The position numbers and the translations under genes were made by a program. The notes below the pieces were generated by a model that searched no databases, was not told where the DNA came from, and worked only from the letters and a program-made list of their open reading frames with translations. From assembly GCA_022494885.1 (NCBI GenBank), contig JAGVSM010003700.1, positions 416,086 through 480,085 of the forward strand: 64,000 nucleotides of DNA, written 5' to 3'. The stretch is from Micrasema longulum. Its lineage: Eukaryota; Arthropoda; Insecta; Trichoptera; Brachycentridae. Positions 36,552 through 48,500 of this stretch are shown here, in pieces (position 1 is the stretch's first letter; the number at the start of each line of letters is the position of its first letter).

Positions 36552-39500
36552 CTCGTATTAATTGCATTTTATTTATAACTAAATGTGTCTAGAAAAAATG
36601 TCGGGAGCCGATAACCAATAAGTACTACGCTTTTGATGGTGTTATACTGTTTATAATATAGAATATTACAAATGTAAACAATAATCTATTATTCATATTT
36701 AAAGCTTTAACTTTATGGTCAAACGTTTTACTAAATGGTATTAAATATTTGTATATACTCGTAACCTCTTTCCGACTTATCTATGTCTACGGGTTTCGAG
36801 ACGTACCCGACTCTTCGATTTTTATATCTCCCTCCCTTCATTCCCTCCCTCTCTTTTTTTAAACTAGTTCTCCCACAACATAAAATGTTTTCATAACCTA
36901 ATCAGTGCATGCAAGGATAACTTTTTAAACTGCATGACATGTTGGTATTTTTGTGCAACAACTGTGGTGAAGGTGCATAGTAGGTTTTGCATGTTGGTTT
37001 AATTGGTGTCCTGACGAAGAGACGAGAACGTTTTGAAACCAGTAGACAAAGAAAAGTCAGTCATTTTTTTTAATCTTACGAAATATAATAATTATGGTTT
37101 ATTTCATACAATAAAAAAGCATAATTATTATTACAATACGACGTTTCGTTTCTTCCAAGAACAACATTTTTTCTCCTAAAATCATAAATAAATTTAAGAA
37201 TTGATTGTAAAAATGTCTTCAAACTGTAATTAAAGTTATGTATGTAGGTATGTTAAACAATAAAATAGAAACATAATTATTTTTAATTAGATTTTAGGAA
37301 TGATTTATAAAGCGCCACATTATTTCGTAATATTTATTTATTTCTTATACAATTTTTTTTTGCATCCAAAGATAATATTACTTATTCATTACATTATTTT
37401 GAGGCATGTCTTAAATACAAATTAAAATAATAAAATCATGTAAAACTAACAAAAATAAAACTAAATTAATACATGTAATTAATTTAAATTATAAAGAAAA
37501 TGATTGATTCTATCAATGAATTTTGTGACTCGAATAATTTAGAGACACGTGGATATTTCTTGTTGTGAATAAAAAAACATCTGTTTGATTTTTCGAGGTG
37601 TTTTTATTCACAACTTTTACCTGTTTATATTAAAATATACGTATTTCAGGTGTGTGTTAGCAGCCTGGATAGTGATGAATCATGGAGCAATGTACGTCAG
37701 TGATTACCTTGTTAACAGAGGACAAGCTTTCTACATTCTGAATGATGCTTATTTGCAAATATTCGTCAACGCCACTTATTTCGTGGATTCCTTTATCGTC
37801 ATGAGGTAAATATGTTGCAAAAAATAATCAAGTATGCATTTGGATTTAATATCTCAAGTACAAAACACACATTGGTAACAAATAATACCTGACAGCCAAA
37901 AGTTAATAATCCTGTAACAATAATAGATGAGTTATGATTAGAGTTTTTAATAAATCGTCTAATTATGACCTTAAACAAAACAAATGTCTACAATAAAACG
38001 GAGATGGAAAATATTTTACAGAATGGAATATGGAAATCTAAGCATTTACAAGGCTCATGGCCTGTCATTGGTTGCTTTAAGTGGCCTCTTTAAACACTAT
38101 GTAAAATTCATCCTTTTGCCTATTTTGGATAAAGATATTTTTAAAATTCTTCCACGTGTTAATTGTTTCAGATAAAAAACTGAAACCATTATTAATTCAG
38201 GTAAATTCATCTTACCGAGTTTTTTCATCTATACGCGAGGAAACGCCTGGATATATTTTAAAAAAAAATGCTTCTTAGACCAATTGATTATATCAACAGT
38301 ATTTTGAGTTTGTCTAAATTTTTAAAGACACGGTCTGGATTTCACCCTCTAGAGAGTTATGAAGATACTACGGTAATGGAGAATATTTGGGAAAAGAAAT
38401 GTGAAAATATAAGCATTTACATGACTTGTGACCAGTCGTTGGCTGGTTTAATCGTTTAAATACGTTAATCTTAAAACCTGTATAGAGGGTGAAATACAGC
38501 CTTTTATTTACAACATTTTGGCCAAAATCAACATATTTTTAACTACTTAATTGAAATTCCTATAACAGTTTTATAATATCTTTAAAAAGTATTTTCGAAA
38601 TTATTGACACAAAATAACTGCCACGATAGCGAAACACTGCGAAATTATAAAATATGTTTTTTTGGATTAAAACTCACTGAGAACATTAAAACAAGTGAAA
38701 TCCAAGTAATAAATTTGCTGGCTGACAGACTGATATTTTAATCGACTTAGTTTTGTATACCAAAGAGTCTGTTTCATTGCTTCATGATATGATTTTCAAG
38801 TTTATTAATTATTGGATTGAATTATTCAACGAATCAATTCGGATTTTCTAGCTAGTCAGGGCAAGTTTACAGGCAAAAGTAGTTCCTCGTTGTCACTGAA
38901 AGCTTCATTGTATTTTCAAGTCTTGTGTTAATTTGTGAACGTTTTATTATATGCTAATTTGAATCGAGTTTATAATTATTGTGTACTAAATGTTTTTTTG
39001 TAAAATGAAAGATTAAAGGCGTTTTTTATATTAACTTTGGAAATCAAATTAGCTAGACAAAACCAAAGAAGAGTAGAAAAAGATGTTGAAAGGAGAGTGA
39101 ATGTGGGAAACAAAATGAACGGCGCACTGAGCACAGTAATTTTCTAGTAAAAAAATCTCAATCGAAGCTAAACTGGCAGTTCACAACGGAGTTTTAGTCC
39201 CAACATTATGTATGGAAGTGAAACATGGAACTGGCAGAGATAGGATGAAAGCCAAGTGAACGCGGTTGAAATGCGATCTCTTCGATGCATTTGTGGGAAA
39301 TCAATGTATGACAGGGTTACGAATGATAAAATCAGGCGTGAGTGTAAATCTGAGTCAAGTATAATTGATAAGATTAAGAAAGGGTCTCTGAGACGGTTTA
39401 GTCATATAAAACGAATGAACGACGAAAGAATAATAAAATATGGCGAAAATGAACGGTAACGTGAGACGAGGACGACCAAGGAAGACGTGGCGTGATCAGA

Positions 39501-42500
39501 TAAACCAAGATCTTAAGTCTGGTCATGTCAAGAACAGAACCGAAGGGCATGTATGGCAAGATGTATGAATGTGGAAGAAGCTATGAATGTATGCTAGGAT
39601 AGACGTGTGTGGTGGTCCATTCTCTCTGCTTACTTATACGGGGAAATGGCGTGATGGTAGTAGTAGTAATAGTAAACCAAAGAGCAAAATAATAGTAATT
39701 GGACTTAAGTTAATTTTAATATTTTAAAAATCCATTGAAAGAAGAATAATTGAACCATTTTTTTTCATATCGACTGTTTATGTTATTCATTTTATATTGT
39801 TAAAATAGAATTAATTATAAACAAACTACAACAGGGATGGATAACATTTTAGAGAAAGGAAAATGGAAGTCTAGGCATTTACAAGGCCAGGACCTGTTAT
39901 TGCCTGGTTTAATTGGCCACTTTAACTGCGTAACATTCACCATTTCGCCTATGTTTAAACATCCATATTTCTTCAATTCTTCCATTTGTTGTTTTCAGTG
40001 AAGCTAAAGAGCTAAAATTTTTATTGTTATGAAGAAATTCATTTGATTGGATTATTTCGCATACTATACAACGCCATTTAAATATTGGAACAAATTATTG
40101 TTGACAAAATATGATGGAAAATGGCTACAAAATTAATTAAAATGTATTTTTTAGCGCATTTCTAATGGGTTATTATTTTTTGGACGCCGAGAAGAAAAAA
40201 CAAGCAGCAGTCGTAAAAGAATCTGCAGTTACCAAATGTAAAACAATTTTGTTTGGAATTTTCAAACGAATGGCGAGGTTAGTCACATTTTACTACATTT
40301 ACTTAATCCATGTTTGCTCCCTGGGTGCAGCATATTATGGTGTCCACGAAACCTGCGTGTCTTTCCAAGTTAGGCCCTCGTCCCGTAGTTCAGACGTGCA
40401 CTGCCGTCGAACTGTCAGCCGTGGATGTCCAGGACCGCGAGAACCTGATGCCTTGTAAAGTAGACAAGCATGGTTAAGGCTCTTGAGAGGCATCCGTAAT
40501 ATATGCCCCTACGTAGTTATTTTAATTAACATTTATCGTTTGATTTATTGACGAGTCATCATTAAGTTTGATTGCAAATAAAGATAAATAATTATTTTCG
40601 TGACGGTTTTTAAACGATAAATTTTAATTTGCCAATTTTTTGTATTTTTGTAAAATCATTATTATTATACGTATTTTAACAATTGATGTAAGTACTTTTT
40701 GAATTTCTTTTCATTAAAAAAATAAATGAGATGTTTTATTTCTCCGTTTTTCCAACCGATTGTTTTTTTCAGGATTTTAGGAGAGTAGACAGCGAGTCGA
40801 AAATTCCTCATCCAGAATTTTATTACCATTTCACACGCAGGAAGTGTATTTTTCGTTCCGCCCGGACACGAGAGTTACGTGTTGGTAAATTTAATTATTA
40901 TTTTCTAGGTTTTTGCCACCTTACGCTGTCGCCTTGGGAGTAGCGGAGTACGTAGCTTGGTGGATGAAAACCGAAACAATTCTCTGGACTGAAGAAAAAA
41001 ACCATATTTTTTGCGCAAAATATTACTGGAGAAATTTCCTGTTCTACAATAACTTGTACCCAAAGGATGAAATGTGCATGAATTGGACTTGGTTTGTCAG
41101 TAATGATATGCAACTATTTGTCTTGTCTCTTGTACTGCTCGTTTTGTCAACATCGTAAGTAAATATTTCTTAAACGATTATTTCACAAATGCACTCATAA
41201 AAATAGATACATTATCATCGGTATATTATATTGTTCATAATTTTTATTAGCTTCATCCTAAGGTAGTCAATTCTACTAGATCGGGGGATATCCATCTCCT
41301 CCTCCCAAAATCTCTGCGACCTAGAGTATGATGATGCGATTATAATTGACGATTCAGTCACGGGTCTTCAGACCACTGTAAAAAATCTAAATAGTTACTT
41401 CGCATGCATGGGTTTAAAAATCAACATTGCAAAAACCCATGTACTTCATGCTTTGATGCCCAAAATTGAAATAAAATTTTTTTTTACTCGACAATATTTC
41501 ATAGACCCTTATTTATTTAAAATCTTAAAAAAACGAGACATTTCCCTTTTCTCAAACTAATAATAGAACGGCTTAGACTCTTGCCAATTGTATAAAATCC
41601 AGTGTTCAGATCTCCAATGAATAGGGCTCTTCGTGAAACCATGAATTTACTGCGTGACAAACAAGCCATTGGATTATTTCCTACAAACCTATGTTAAATG
41701 CAAGATCTATGGAAAGAAACCATCAACTCTTCAGGCGTTAGAAGCTAATATTACATACACCATTCCATAAATAACGCCAGATTTTTAGCAAAAATTGCGC
41801 AAAACTTGGACCGGTAGAATGCGCTACGTAACTGCAAGTTGTGGAAGGCATCATTTTTAGGATACGGGTTTCAAAAAATAAATGTGTTGTTTCATCTATT
41901 CGAACACATAAAAAACAAGCTCATTACAAAAAAGTTTTAAAAATACTTATTCTGTTTTAACGTACCTACTTGCAAAAAAACATTAAAAATAAATCGCTTC
42001 TAGATTATTAGCCGTTAAATAAATAAAATTAAAAAAAAAATAAAAAAAAAAAATATTATATATTGTAAATCAATCCACTCAATGTTATTTCATCGTGCTG
42101 TGTGGATTTTAACAATTGTATGAAACAGGCGCCAAGGCGTAGTTGGTTAGACGGCCGACTGTGAAACTGGCGTCTAGTTTGCCAGTTGCAAGAAAAAAAA
42201 ATTTAAAAAATCCAATGAGTGTCTTAAAGGTTTCAAAAACTGTAATTTTCTCGTAAAATCAAAATAATTAGCTACCCAAGATAATTTCAGAATTCATCAT
42301 TATCATCATTCCCTTTCCACACCCAATCATGCATAAGGCACTGCATTTATTCACTAATAGCAGTTTATCTTGATCATTTTTGTTTAAGAGGGCAAGATGA
42401 CCAGTCCCACGCTTTAGCTACCAGTCCAGAGGCAATGAAATATTCTAGTGTAAAAACACCCTTTTAAATAAATATTTCACGTCAACCATGTTGGGAATCG

Positions 42501-45500
42501 AACCCGAGACCTCTTGCATGCTAGGCAAACGCACTGACCATTACACCACGAGGTCGACCGAATTACATAGACAAAATTGTTTATTATTTATTTTAAATTA
42601 TTAATAAGTTACCAGTTGCAAATTGTATACATCTATTCAAAGATATTTATATATATATATATATTTATATATTTTTTAATATTAAGGGTGAAAGTTATTA
42701 AAATATGGGTATTTAAACTAGAGTCACTCACTAGATCATATGTTTAGATATAGATCAGAACGGTAATCACAGTTTATTTAATTTCTCAAACAAACTATTT
42801 TGTAGTAAAATTCTAAATAAATCAGCAATTGCGAAATTTTGCAAAATCATATGTTTTTCTAAAAATATGAACTAAAAACATATTTATAATCGTCAAAATA
42901 AAGATTGCACAATACCGAACAGATTTATCTGTAAAATAATCATTCATTTTCATTTCGAGATATGTACAGAGGCACCGAACAAATAGTACAGAGATATTTG
43001 ATTTATGGACAAATGTTTTTTTCCCAGTCTTTAAACAAACATTATTAATGTTTCCGTTTTCCTCGTACAACAATATACTGTACCTAACTATAATTCATAT
43101 GCACAAAACATGACGAGATGAAAAACTTATTTCACCTCGTGGCCAATTATACCTTTGATCCTGTCATCACATCTTCTGTTAAAAATTCAACACCTATGTC
43201 TGATGACATTTACGTGTGTAATTAACACACACTTTCGATGTTTATCCGACAAGTCTGTTCCTAAGAATATCTAGTTTTTTTGGTTCAATGCCAAAAAAAC
43301 TGTTAAAAATTTATGTAAAGTACATTATATCATAATTCATGTATAAAAACATGCATACGATTGCATAAAATAATTTTATTATTTATTTATTCCAATACAA
43401 TGTCTGGGTAGTGCATAATTACAATAATAAAAATTCCTAAATAGTTTTATTTAACTTTTATTTATAAATTTACACCAGTGACCGGGTTTCGTCGTGACCA
43501 ACATCGTCAGACTAATACTATATACGTACTATATGGTACTATAAACTATGTACGTATTTTTATTATTATAATTAAAAATGCAGTTCCATCAAGAAATGTC
43601 AGTAGAAAAACTCAATGTTTTGTAGTGCATAACTTATCTTTGTATGTACATATAATTCCTCTGTACGTGTGATGTCACCGTACTCCTCCCAAACGGCTTA
43701 ACCGATTTACGTGCGGTTTTCAGAGAAATATAGATCTTTGCGCTGTGCGTGTTCGTAGATATCAAAATCTTTAATCGAATATGTAAAAATAAGTTAAGAG
43801 CATAAATGTTTAATACATCGATCTACCAGGGAGATTATTCAAGGAGAATGCATTTGCAAAAAAATTGAAAGTAGTAGTTTTTTAGTGTTTAAAAAAAGTT
43901 TGTTTTTTCATAATGTTGACAAACACCATTAGTTTTTTGTAGATCTCAATCAGATACCTACGTATTTTTTAATTTTTTTAAAACGATCTCAAAATGGTTC
44001 CGACGAATTTTGTGTACCTAATTCGACCTTCTCTTATCCTCACATATTGGTTCATGATTGGTAGTTACAATTTATCTTGAAAATTGCTTACAAAAAGACT
44101 CGATGATCAGTCTTGCGTTTTAAATGCCAGTCCAGAGAAGCTTAAATGAAATTTTTTTCCATACAAGCACTATTTAAAACAAAATATTGGTACAAATACG
44201 AAACCATATTTAATGTTGTTAAAACGACCACTTTTTAATGGTTTTTCAAATGACAAGCATTAAAACATTTAAGTAGTAAATGTTGATAAAAAAAGGTGAA
44301 TTATCCAATCATTTAATTTTTTATTATTTTTTTTTTAATAGAAAAATAAATATTTGCGTTCTTATGATTTACCCAAATATTTCATTTTGAGGGCCATTTT
44401 CAACGAGTTGTAAATAACTCACTATTAGAAAATGGAATCATGTTGGGGTAAAGCGGGATTCGAACCACGGAACTTAAGTCCGTGAGTCCGAGAGACTAGC
44501 CACAGGACCACAACCCGATCTAATTAAGAGAAAAATGTAGATGTATAATTTAAATGCTATCAGAAAAAATAACAAAATGTGCACGTTTTATAAATTAATC
44601 TTAAATAGTGGAATTGTATTATAAACAATCATTTTGACTGATTTTTTAAGCGCCATTTTTATAAGAAATCCCTTCAAAAGCGATGTACAATAAACGGGCC
44701 GCAATATAATGTCTTGCGGCTACAAAGTATGTGGTACTTGATCGGAAAATCTGATTCTAGTAAAATATCGTACTTAGTATTGAAAGTAGATTGTCATAGT
44801 TAAATTTGATCATAAAATAAAAACTATGTATTATTTTCTTAAATTCAATACAATTTTTTGCATTTCAGATATTTCAAATTAGCTGTGGGTATTTTTGCTG
44901 CCATCTTGGTGGGCTCCAACGTATATGTTGGATATTTGACATACATCATGAAATTTATTCCATAGTAAGTTGTATATATTTATTCTTTATTTACACCCAG
45001 AAAGAAAGAACTAGAAATTTCTCCTCAATAAAGTAAAAAAACACAATTCATGGAACTATTTTTAAACGTCCATGCACTCGTAAATCAAATCAAAATAACT
45101 GACGTGTCAAATTACTTAATACAATTGTTGCTCAGTTTTTGAAAATTCACAAACGTGTATTTTTTAAAAATAAATCAGAACAAAACACATAATAAGATCA
45201 TTTATAAAAAAAATATTACCCCGCAAATGCGTTGCTAACACCTTTGTGCTTACTCGTACGAGGGTTGATTAATATGAACCACTGAACTGCTTAGAGTTGA
45301 CCAGTGTAGCCCAAGATGCCTATGCTTAAAGCACTGAGTGTAAAGTTTAAGCCTGCAATGGTTTAGTGTCAACAGGTCGCTTGCCATTCTAAAATGCTCC
45401 AAGGTGCTGTTTCATCAGACCAATGCTCCAGCACACAAGGCGTATGTGTCAATGGCTGCTATTCACGAATCGAAGTTTGAATTGGTTGAACACCCTCTTA

Positions 45501-48500
45501 ATATTCACTTGATCCAACCCCCAGTGACTACCGGCTATTCTCGAAACTAAAGGACGAAATGAGGTCATGTGCTGGGTGGATGAGTGGTTGGCAGGGGTCG
45601 GACAAATGATCTACCAGGAGGCTGTAAAAATGTTGGAGCATCGCTGGAAAAAGTGCATACAAGTCCAGAGAGACTACGTCAAAAAATAAGGTTCAATAAC
45701 TTTTCCTAATTCATTTCAAAATATGTCAGGGTTAGAGCATATTAATCAACCCTCGTATATTAAGAGAAGAACCACGTCATTGTTTTAGGATTACTGTGGA
45801 TTTATTATCAGATTCGCATTCATTTCTGATTTCATAATGCGTAGCTGAAATTACGGATGGTTGAGTTCGACCTTATTTCGATCAATTCTTATTTCGTTTT
45901 CAAACATAAACATTACATAAATGTCGGATCTAGGCAAATTATGAAATATTAATGACATTTGCTATACCTGTCTATTTTTGTAGCCTGGACAACATGTGGA
46001 CACACTTTGATGTGTTTTATAGTCCCCCGTGGAATAGAAGCAGTGTGTATATAATTGGCTTGGGAGCAGGATATTTACTACGCCACTTGGATGGAAACTT
46101 AGCAATGAAAAAGGTAGATACTTAATAAAATAAACAATATTTTAAACCGAAAATTGTGTTAAGGGTTCTACAAACTCTAACGTAAAATATAAAGCTCAAC
46201 GGATTTAAAATGTTTTGCTTTGCTTTTTTTTAAACTTCATCAATAAAAACCCCCCTTGCTTCAAATCACACCCAAACGTTAATAGGGAAATATCACATAC
46301 TATGAATACCGATAAAAATATGTAAAATGGGTTTTGAAAATTAACTTTATTTTCAAAATCAGGTGGATATTGAGTAAAAATGTTTTCATTTATTATTTTA
46401 AAAATAACATTGATAAATAATAGGCCTGCACAAAAACGCGACAAGATTGCAATTGACAATCGCGATGTGAAGATTCGTGAAATATACGACGGTCTACTTA
46501 AACGGTCACAAAAGACTGTCATTTTTTTTACTGAATCGTGACGTATTAAGGGCATGGCCAATGCAATGAAGTGTTTTCGAGGGAATTCAAAATTAGAAAT
46601 TAAAAAATATTGGTTGTGCTACTAATAAATACATTTTTTTTTCACGACAGTATTTCGTAGACTATTATTAATTCATAAGTGTAAAAAAAGTCATATTTCC
46701 CTTTTATTGTTTTATAAAGTTTACTTGTTTTTGACAGAAACTTAAAAAAAAAAATATAGCAAATCAACGTAAAAAATTAATTCAATTGACTATAGAATGA
46801 AGAAATCTATTTAATTTTATTTGTTTATAGTTCAATAAACGATAGTAAATATTTGAGTATCTTCTATTTCTTCTATCTTCTTCTTGAACTTCCTGACTTT
46901 TTTATGTATACCGGTTTCGTTATGACATTAATAATTGAACTAACATGCAAATCTCAATTACAAATCCCAATTACAAATCCCAATTAATAACTTACGTTTA
47001 GTAAAATGTTTGATTACAAAGTTATTACGTTGAATAATAATAATAATAGTTTTCTTAACTTATCGATCCCAAAGGCGTATATTTTTTTATTAGTTTTTTT
47101 TATGCTGGAGTTTTTTTTTATTTTTTATTATTTTTTTTATTTATTTTTTTTCTTTACATATTTATTACAGCAAAATACAAGTAATTATTTATACAACAAA
47201 TTTATTCAGTAGTAAAAGTAAACATACATATTTTTTATTTTTGCTGTTGGTTCATCTAAACTGCCTAACTAGGGATAGCTTCCCCGTTCTAAGGCAGTAA
47301 ATTATGTATTTTATAATGATATTTAAAAGTATTTACAGTTTTATCATAATGTGTGCTTTTTCAGTCTTAAAGGTAAACAATGAATATCCAGAGATAACAT
47401 AAATAATACCAATATCTCTATATCCTAAGTCCTAAGTCATTACTAGTAAAACAAGCAACCAGCTTACGTCCTTCTACATCGGACAACAAATTCTCTGACT
47501 TCCTCCGACCAATATGGATTAAGAATGCAGTCGACACCTTCCTCAGCCTGGCAATCCCACCACATTTCCACGAAACTGGGATAAGGTTATATACCCTCGG
47601 GCCTATATAATATTGCTGCCTTTGAGCTAAAAAAGTATTGACTCCTCTCTGTAGAATCAGATCCTTATTGGAGTGTCTAGTATTATGAACTTCATGTTCA
47701 TAATACTAGACACTCCAATAATATTAAGTATTTATTTTCAGAAAACGATAAACATAATGTACATGGTGTCCGTGAGTGTGATGGCTGCCATGATGTTGTC
47801 AGTCGGAGCAAAGGACATGTCGCTGTCCGGGAGCGTCCTGTACATGTCCCTCGGGAAGAGCTTGTGGGCAGTCGCCATGGCGGGTTTCCTGGTCGCGTGC
47901 GTAACTGAAAATGGAGGTATAACTTTCAATCCAGTGCAACTTAGTCGGTTCGGGCCTCAATTGTGGACGCTATCTTCATCTATATATATCGAGACGGTAT
48001 AAGCTTTTAGGAAAAAAAGTGCCAGCCTCAAAACGATTAAAATTTTTGATAAATTATAATTAAAGGAAAAATTGCTCGGTGGAACAAAATTTTTGACACT
48101 TTTAATACGCAGATAAACGTATCGAGGGGTTCTAGACTCGTCGGTATAACATGATGTACTTACATCAAAACTTGATGGTAGGGGGTATCGATACTATACC
48201 TTTGTAGTCGGTAGGGAGACTTTTATCTTCAATTATGACGTCATACTGAAGCTATGTCATTTTAGAGCGTAGATATGTGTACCGTGACGCACGCTTCCCC
48301 TTGAATCATATCGACGTACCTACCCAAAACTTAAAGATGGGGGGGTTGGTAGTATATTTTTATAATCGCTAGAGGGAATTTATCTTCAACTATACCGTCA
48401 AGGTGAAGGTATGACGTCTTAATCTTCCCATCATAATCGAGGCCCTGGTCGGCAGAAAAAAAAGAGAATAAAAAAGTCCCTTTTGTAAAGTTGCTCCATG

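Larger units (their letters stand above)
35352..37649. other. NRF-6-like intron 5
   Basis: Holds repeat K copy 2 (35,402-35,700), a reversed SINE C (36,030-36,232) and a (CA)n microsatellite, listed separately. 36,296-36,420 (ATTTATACGCCTTATGGGC) resembles the LINE tail at 21,590. 36,600-37,649 shows no exon or repeat partner. Confidence 0.6.
37806..40154. other. NRF-6-like intron 6
   Basis: Contains three MITE-B copies (37,990-38,265; 38,290-38,460; 39,828-40,085) and an RTE LINE fragment. 38,470-39,060 holds nothing recognised. Confidence 0.65.
41155..44868. other. NRF-6-like intron 8
   Basis: Contains an LINE remnant, SINEs D, A and C, and a SINE A fragment, listed separately. 43,660-43,830 (CTCCTCCCAAACGGCTTAACC) has the look of a dispersed insect repeat but has no partner here. 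42,570-43,650 holds no exon. Confidence 0.6.
46114..47741. other. NRF-6-like intron 10
   Basis: Contains repeat H copy 2 (46,281-46,712), a 13-bp triplet repeat (46,950-46,987), LINE-tail-like AT-rich sequence (47,030-47,300), a patch resembling intron 1 (47,495-47,575) and the perfect hairpin at 47,665-47,721. Confidence 0.65.

Noticed and set aside
36344..36567. Val/Cys-rich minus-strand proteins
   Set aside because: They are translations of the (AC)n microsatellite.
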